Assembly (NCBI GenBank): GCA_040357565.1
Contig: JBDODJ010000185.1
Source of the DNA: Cercozoa sp. M6MM
Taxonomy: Eukaryota > Endomyxa: Ascetosporea
Strand: one strand, 5' to 3'
DNA: 22,353 bases
In this document: piece by piece, positions 18,126 to 22,353 of the stretch
How positions within the stretch are numbered: position 1 is the first letter of the stretch
Layout: every line of letters begins with the position of its first letter
Notes under the pieces: model-generated
Told to the model about the DNA's origin: nothing
Seen by the model: only the letters and a program-made list of their open reading frames with translations
Database searches by the model: none
Translations under genes and position numbers: made by a program

Positions 18126-20320
18126 TCAGTTGTCCTTCTTGGCAGTGGTGCTGTCCTCCTCTAGCGAGGTTGCCAGCGACCGAATGGCGTCGGCGCGCTT
18201 CATGTCGTCGACCTGTCGAAAAGGCAGCGCATCAGTACAGCAGCAGGGTGGGTGGGTAAGGAGAGCGTTTACCAGGTCGGGGTGCACGTAGTCACTTGTG
18301 TCATTGTCGCCCAGTTCGCGCAGGAAACGTCGCATCGACGAGTGCGCCTCGGCGAAGGAACTGCACAGGTGGAAACCCCATGTACCGTTGCGCTTTGCCC
18401 CTCCAAATGCCCGGTGTTGCCAAGAGAAAGGAGGCCTACGGGAAGTTGAAGTAGGGCAGGCCGAACTCGCGGCAGGTGCGCTTGACGACGTCACTCACGT
18501 AGGGGTAGTTGTAGCAGCACATGGACGGGAACAGGTGGTGCTCCACCTGGTGGTTCAGGCCACCCGACAAGAAGTTCCACACGTGCGAGCCAGAGGCCCA
18601 ATTGGCCGACCCGAGCACTTGCTTGATCGCCCTGTTCAAGTACACACCAGGTAGAGGAAGTAGGGCAGGTAAGCTCAGACAAGGGAGCAAAGCTACCAGT
18701 CAGCACGCTTAGGCGGCACCAGCTTGTTCTGGATGTGGTTCGAGATGAAGATTGACTCGAGGTAGTATGACGCCACCACCATCATCAGCACCTACCCAAA
18801 GAGAGTAACATGGGGTAGAGGGAGGGGGGCAGAACCTACCGTGTTGAGAATGGCCGTGGTCCAGCCGAAGCGCTGTGCCGGCAGGTACACGTGCAGCAGC
18901 ACATAGCACGCCTTGGCCGGCAGCAGCACGAACCAGTCCGCCGTGCGGATGTGGAATGACACGTGGCCTGAACACACCCATCTTACTCCCCCTTTATCAC
19001 CTTCCATAGAAAGAGCTACCGACGCGAGCGGCGATAAAGTCGAAAATGTCGCTGAAGAGCCACTTGATCAGTCCACCCGACATGAGTACCTGCGGGGCGA
19101 GGGGATGAGGAAGAGAGGCAAGGTGCAGGATAAGCAAACCATCGTGGTGATGTCCTGTCGCTTGTGGTACCACTTGCGCTCGAGACCTGTATCATGTGGG
19201 ATACGGGAGGAGGGGTAATGGGTGAGGGAAACGCACCCTCATGGAAGCGCATTATGGGATAGCCGATCTCGCAGTCATTGTCGAGTCCGAGTTCGTTGGG
19301 TGTCAGATGATGCGCCACCTGCACACAAACACGACAGGTCCAAAGCCGGGTCCATTCGGGCAGGACAACACAACTGGCGAAACCGCTGGCTGCCAGATGT
19401 ACAGGTGCACCAGGCTACCTGATGATCATGCTGCCACAGGACGCTGCTGGCACCGAGGATGTCCATCAGCGCACCGGCGCACTTGTTAACGAAAGCGCTC
19501 TCGCCTTGCCCGGCATGCAGGCCCATGTGCATCAGAAAGCCGAGTCGGCCGCCAATGATACCACCCGGGATGGACCAGTACTACCCAGAGGGGAGGGGAG
19601 GTAGGGGGGCACGCGGGAGGCTGGGGTCAATGGACTTGTACCCACTGGCCAGTGTAGCCCTTGAGGAACACGAACGTCAGGTACAGCAGCAACGACACAA
19701 AGACCTCGATTGCCTGGGAGGGGGGGGCGCCCCAACGGGCAAGCGGGGGGGGGGGGGTAAGGCTACCATCCAGGTGTCGTCGCCTCGCCATGCGCGACCG
19801 AGCGACGCGAGTTTCTCCGCCGCGCGCTGACGCACCGTCTCGCGGAACATGTGGTTCTGCCCAAAGTCATGTCCCAAGTCACAGTGAGTTGGCCCCCTAT
19901 TTACCCCTTATAGCCACCTCCCCTCCCCTCCCCCGATAGAGTGATAGTACGAGCTGCCGGTGATCGGGGTACAGGTTGGCGCGTGGCACCTCCTGGCTGC
20001 AAAGGACGCCGACACGAGGAGCCTGCCAACAGCGTGCAAGTTTGGTTACCTATCCTTAGGGTGCTAGAGCTCTATGCCAGGAGGATACCTTGTTGGCCAG
20101 GTAGGCCTTGACGGCCTTCATCGAGGCAGGCGGGTGGTAGCTTTGCACCTGTGTCATACACACCCAGGTAGGTAGGTAGTTCTCTAGGATGAAGGAAGAG
20201 AGGAAATAGAGGACGGGCATACCAGCGAGGTAGCTTCTCGACCCAGCGCGATGCGCACCACGTCGCCGCCTGGGTGCCTGCGCACGCCGCATGGACATTA
20301 TACATACTATGTCTGATCAG

Positions 20321-20358
<38 letters not shown>

Positions 20359-20529
20359 ATCTATAAATATCTATATATACGTGTCTACAGAGACAGGGAG
20401 ACAAAAAACACACCGGCGCACGAGGTCACTGGCATCGTAGACGACGCCGTCGACGACGGTCCAGGGCGCCGCGTCCTCGCGTCCGTCGTGCTGCTCGACC
20501 TCAGACCATTTGATCTGACGCTCGCCCAT
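18126..20529 (-). CDS. Cytochrome b5-fused front-end fatty acid desaturase
   Basis: Membrane-bound front-end (delta-4/5/6/8-type) acyl desaturase, which inserts a double bond between an existing one and the carboxyl end of a polyunsaturated chain in the ER. Fifteen exons join in phase to 471 residues: 20529-20414, 20277-20223, 20148-20089, 20022-19951, 19856-19767, 19713-19642, 19580-19419, 19318-19237, 19186-19140, 19089-19020, 18967-18840, 18791-18697, 18631-18440, 18360-18273, 18212-18126. The N-terminal cytochrome b5 domain has haem motif HPGG (40-43) and partner His62 (SYHPP). Histidine boxes: HMGLH (173-177), HDHQVAHH (206-213) and the front-end signature QVEHH (378-382), where Gln replaces the usual first His. 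Membrane helices surround AIEVFVSLLLYLTFVFL and WFVLLPAKACYVLLHVYL. A charged tail follows. Regioselectivity cannot be read from sequence. Start MGERQIKWSEV fits b5-domain starts. Confidence 0.95.
20323..20356. repeat. AT microsatellite in first intron of desaturase gene
   Basis: Seventeen uninterrupted AT units, followed by CTATCTATAAATATCTATATATA, inside the intron at 20278-20413. It is AT-rich, unlike the C-rich introns around it. Confidence 0.95.
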
Positions 20530-20924
20530 CTCACGCCGTATTCTTCTCGCTGTCGCTTTTCGTTCTTGCTACACAGTACCGGCTTTCGTGCCGCCTCTCT
20601 CTGCTCTGCTCTCTGCTTGCTTGGCCTGCCGACACGAGTCAAAACACATGACATCACACCTTGCAAAACAAAGTACACACACAGACCAGCGATCGCACAC
20701 TCACGCGATCGCACTAGCAAAACGCCCTGAGGTGTGTGCAACAGCAAGTGCCTCCCCCGGGGTCCAGACGGTCAAAAGAAGCACGCATGGCACGTGGGCA
20801 CTTTTGACAATCACCCAGTCGCGTCACAACCAACAAAAACGAAGCGACATCAGCGTCCAAAATGATAGTTTCCGGGTTTGCACGTTTTTCTTACCGACTG
20901 CCGACGCAGGTTCTTGAGACCGAA
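20530..20924. promoter_or_regulatory. Divergent promoter region, desaturase and PX gene
   Basis: This 395-bp stretch separates head-to-head start codons. It holds an exact 10-bp direct repeat GCGATCGCAC at 20689-20698 and 20705-20714, 16 bp apart, and TGACATCA at about 20649, which resembles a CRE/bZIP site. Either start could be preceded by an untranslated exon. No TATA box is obvious. Confidence 0.4.
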
Positions 20925-22353
20925 ATGAGCACGCAGCGCAACCAAATGTTTGAGGTGGTGTGCCCATCCGATCGTGATCGCTAGGTTGGCGATTTTCATT
21001 GTTAAGGGAGGGGGTTGACGTGGAGATCATCTGATCTTTTCCACTGAGCCTGATCGGTCCCAGCACTCCAGCATCCAAACTGTCAAGGCACTAAACGAGC
21101 GGCCACGCCTGTCCAGAAGCTCTACCACCCCTGCGTTTGTCCAATTGGCCAGTGCTCTGCCTGCTTCCGCGCGGAAGCTCCCGAGCTCTGCGCGTGACCA
21201 CTGCACTTTTCGTTCGATAATACCGATCCTACACCAATATCCGAGCGACTGGCGAGCGGATGAGTTCACTCCCATCCGCGCACGACGAACTTGTCGAGCA
21301 GCTTAGTCGTACGCAACAAACACCCCTCATCCCATGCACCTTTGTCGTGATCGCTACCATGTTTGATTCTTCAACACAGACGTAGAGCCATACGCTGAGC
21401 GCGAGGAGCCGAACGCAGTGACCGAAAGCGATACAGCCGGAATTTCTGTGAGATTTTGCTATTGATGAAAAGCGCAATGGTTTTGTTTTTTATTTCGTAT
21501 TTTCCGAAACGCAGGCGCAGATCGTGGGCACCTTGACGAATCAAGATGAGGGTGGCTCCTTTCTCGAGTACCGCATCAGGTAGGACCTTTTTGCTTCTCT
21601 TCTGCTGGTCAGTGAAACTGCTGGTCAGTGGGATTTGCTGTATTTTTGCGACTACTGTGTGACTCAGTGTGACAATGCGGCCTCCTCGAAACAGTGAAAC
21701 GTAACCGACTTTGCCCCTTGCCCCTACCCTTTACCCCTTTGCTCGTTTGCCCCCTTCCTCAGCGCACGACGCGGCGATCTGACGTGGCTCGTGTTCCGTC
21801 GATACTCGGCCTTTGTGCAGCTGTGGCGCGAACTGCGTACCGAGGTCAGCGAGGATCTGCGGCCTGCCGTACGTTTCTTTCCGTGTAGCCAGAGGTAGCC
21901 AGGGATAGCCAGGGGTAGCCACTTTATGCTCGGACGGTGTGACAGGTGCCAGACCTGCCACGACGACACCCGCCGCTGTCGAGTACTCTTCTGCGCTTGA
22001 CGGCGTCGCCGAGGGTACTTTACCCTCCTTACGCTCTTTTGCCCTTTGCCCCCTTTACCCTCTATTCTCCACCACTGCCTTTTTACCCTTCCCCCTTCAC
22101 CTCCTTTGACCTCCCCTTTATCTCTCAGGCAAAGCGCACGCAGGAGCGTTTTTTGGCGAGACGTGAAACGATGCTGCGCGAGTTTTTGGCTGCCGTTGCG
22201 GCGCATCCAGGTGCGTCCGCGCGGAAGGCTATCTTACTACCTGGAAGGATGTGTATGACTGAACAGCCCTGTCCAATTCGGCTGCGTTTCTTCGATTTGT
22301 CGGTGTCGTCAAAGGTGCTGTTTGTTACTCCACTCTGTTTTACCCCCCCCCCC
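20925..22353 (+). CDS. PX-domain (sorting-nexin-like) protein, 3' part beyond window
   Basis: Phosphoinositide-binding PX-domain protein, likely acting in endosomal sorting. Exons in phase: 20925-20973, 21380-21447, 21515-21579, 21763-21868, 21946-22014, 22129-22210, 22267-22314, then a donor (GTGCTG) leads past the right edge. Residues from about 40 form the PX domain: AQIVGTLTNQDEGG, FLEYRIS, LTWLVFRRYSAFVQLWREL with the lipid-contacting RRY (73-75), a Pro-rich loop (LPRRHPP), then AKRTQERFLARRETMLREFL and the closing helix NSAAFLRFVG. The N-terminal 39 residues are acidic and unstructured in appearance (HVEPYAEREEPNAVTESD). Whether a BAR or other domain follows, as in sorting nexins, cannot be seen here. 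The first intron is about 406 nt, several times the local norm, and appears to contain an insertion. Confidence 0.85.
20984..21343. mobile_element. Putative 360-bp insertion with 12-bp direct repeats in PX intron 1
   Basis: TCGTGATCGCTA occurs at 20972-20983 and exactly again at 21344-21355, bracketing 360 bp. Removing one copy plus the insert would leave an intron of roughly 34 nt starting GTGATCGCTA and ending in the real acceptor. There are no evident terminal inverted repeats, A-tail or open frame. It contains a perfect 16-bp palindrome (GCTTCCGCGCGGAAGC, 21163-21178). It could be a SINE-like or other insertion, or a chance repeat. Confidence 0.4.

Noticed and set aside
20530-20747. Upstream extension of the desaturase frame to an ATG near 20747.
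   Set aside because: The added sequence is basic and low in hydrophobic periodicity, with no cytochrome b5 similarity. MGERQIKWSEV at 20529 is a typical start for this family.

Overview
The window is nuclear DNA from a compact, intron-dense eukaryote, most likely a protist; I cannot place it more precisely. The genes are interrupted every 50-200 bases by GT-AG introns, mostly 50-110 nt long. Gene content includes an alpha proteasome subunit, a Rab-type GTPase, a TIM23-like translocase, a BCCIP homologue, ACMSD of the kynurenine pathway, and a front-end fatty acid desaturase fused to cytochrome b5. I rebuilt exon chains by hand, requiring GT-AG ends and matching codon phase at each junction. 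Conserved motifs confirm most chains.

Layout, left to right: a short inverted-repeat element (241-595); proteasome alpha-7 (605-2077, -); Rab-like GTPase (2269-3626, -); coiled-coil protein (about 3730-6308, +, 5' part unresolved); FHA-domain protein (6532-8271, +); ACMSD (8792-10970, -); BCCIP (11223-13337, +); TIM23-like (13674-15143, -); an unidentified beta-rich protein (15311-17610, +); cytochrome-b5 desaturase (18126-20529, -); and the 5' part of a PX-domain (sorting-nexin-like) protein (20925 to the right edge, +). From 6.5 kb onward strands alternate, with short shared promoters of about 100-400 bp between divergent pairs and short 3' gaps between convergent pairs. The genes have unrelated functions and look like packed housekeeping loci, not a pathway cluster.

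Most introns right of about 7.4 kb carry C-runs and TTTACCCC-like repeats, in either orientation. Introns of the three left-hand genes lack them. A 10-bp palindrome (TCCGCGCGGA) occurs five times in the right 13 kb. Two insertion-like events have flanking duplications: the inverted-repeat element next to the proteasome stop codon, and a 360-bp block inside the first intron of the PX gene. No virus-derived element, CRISPR array, rRNA or tRNA gene was seen.
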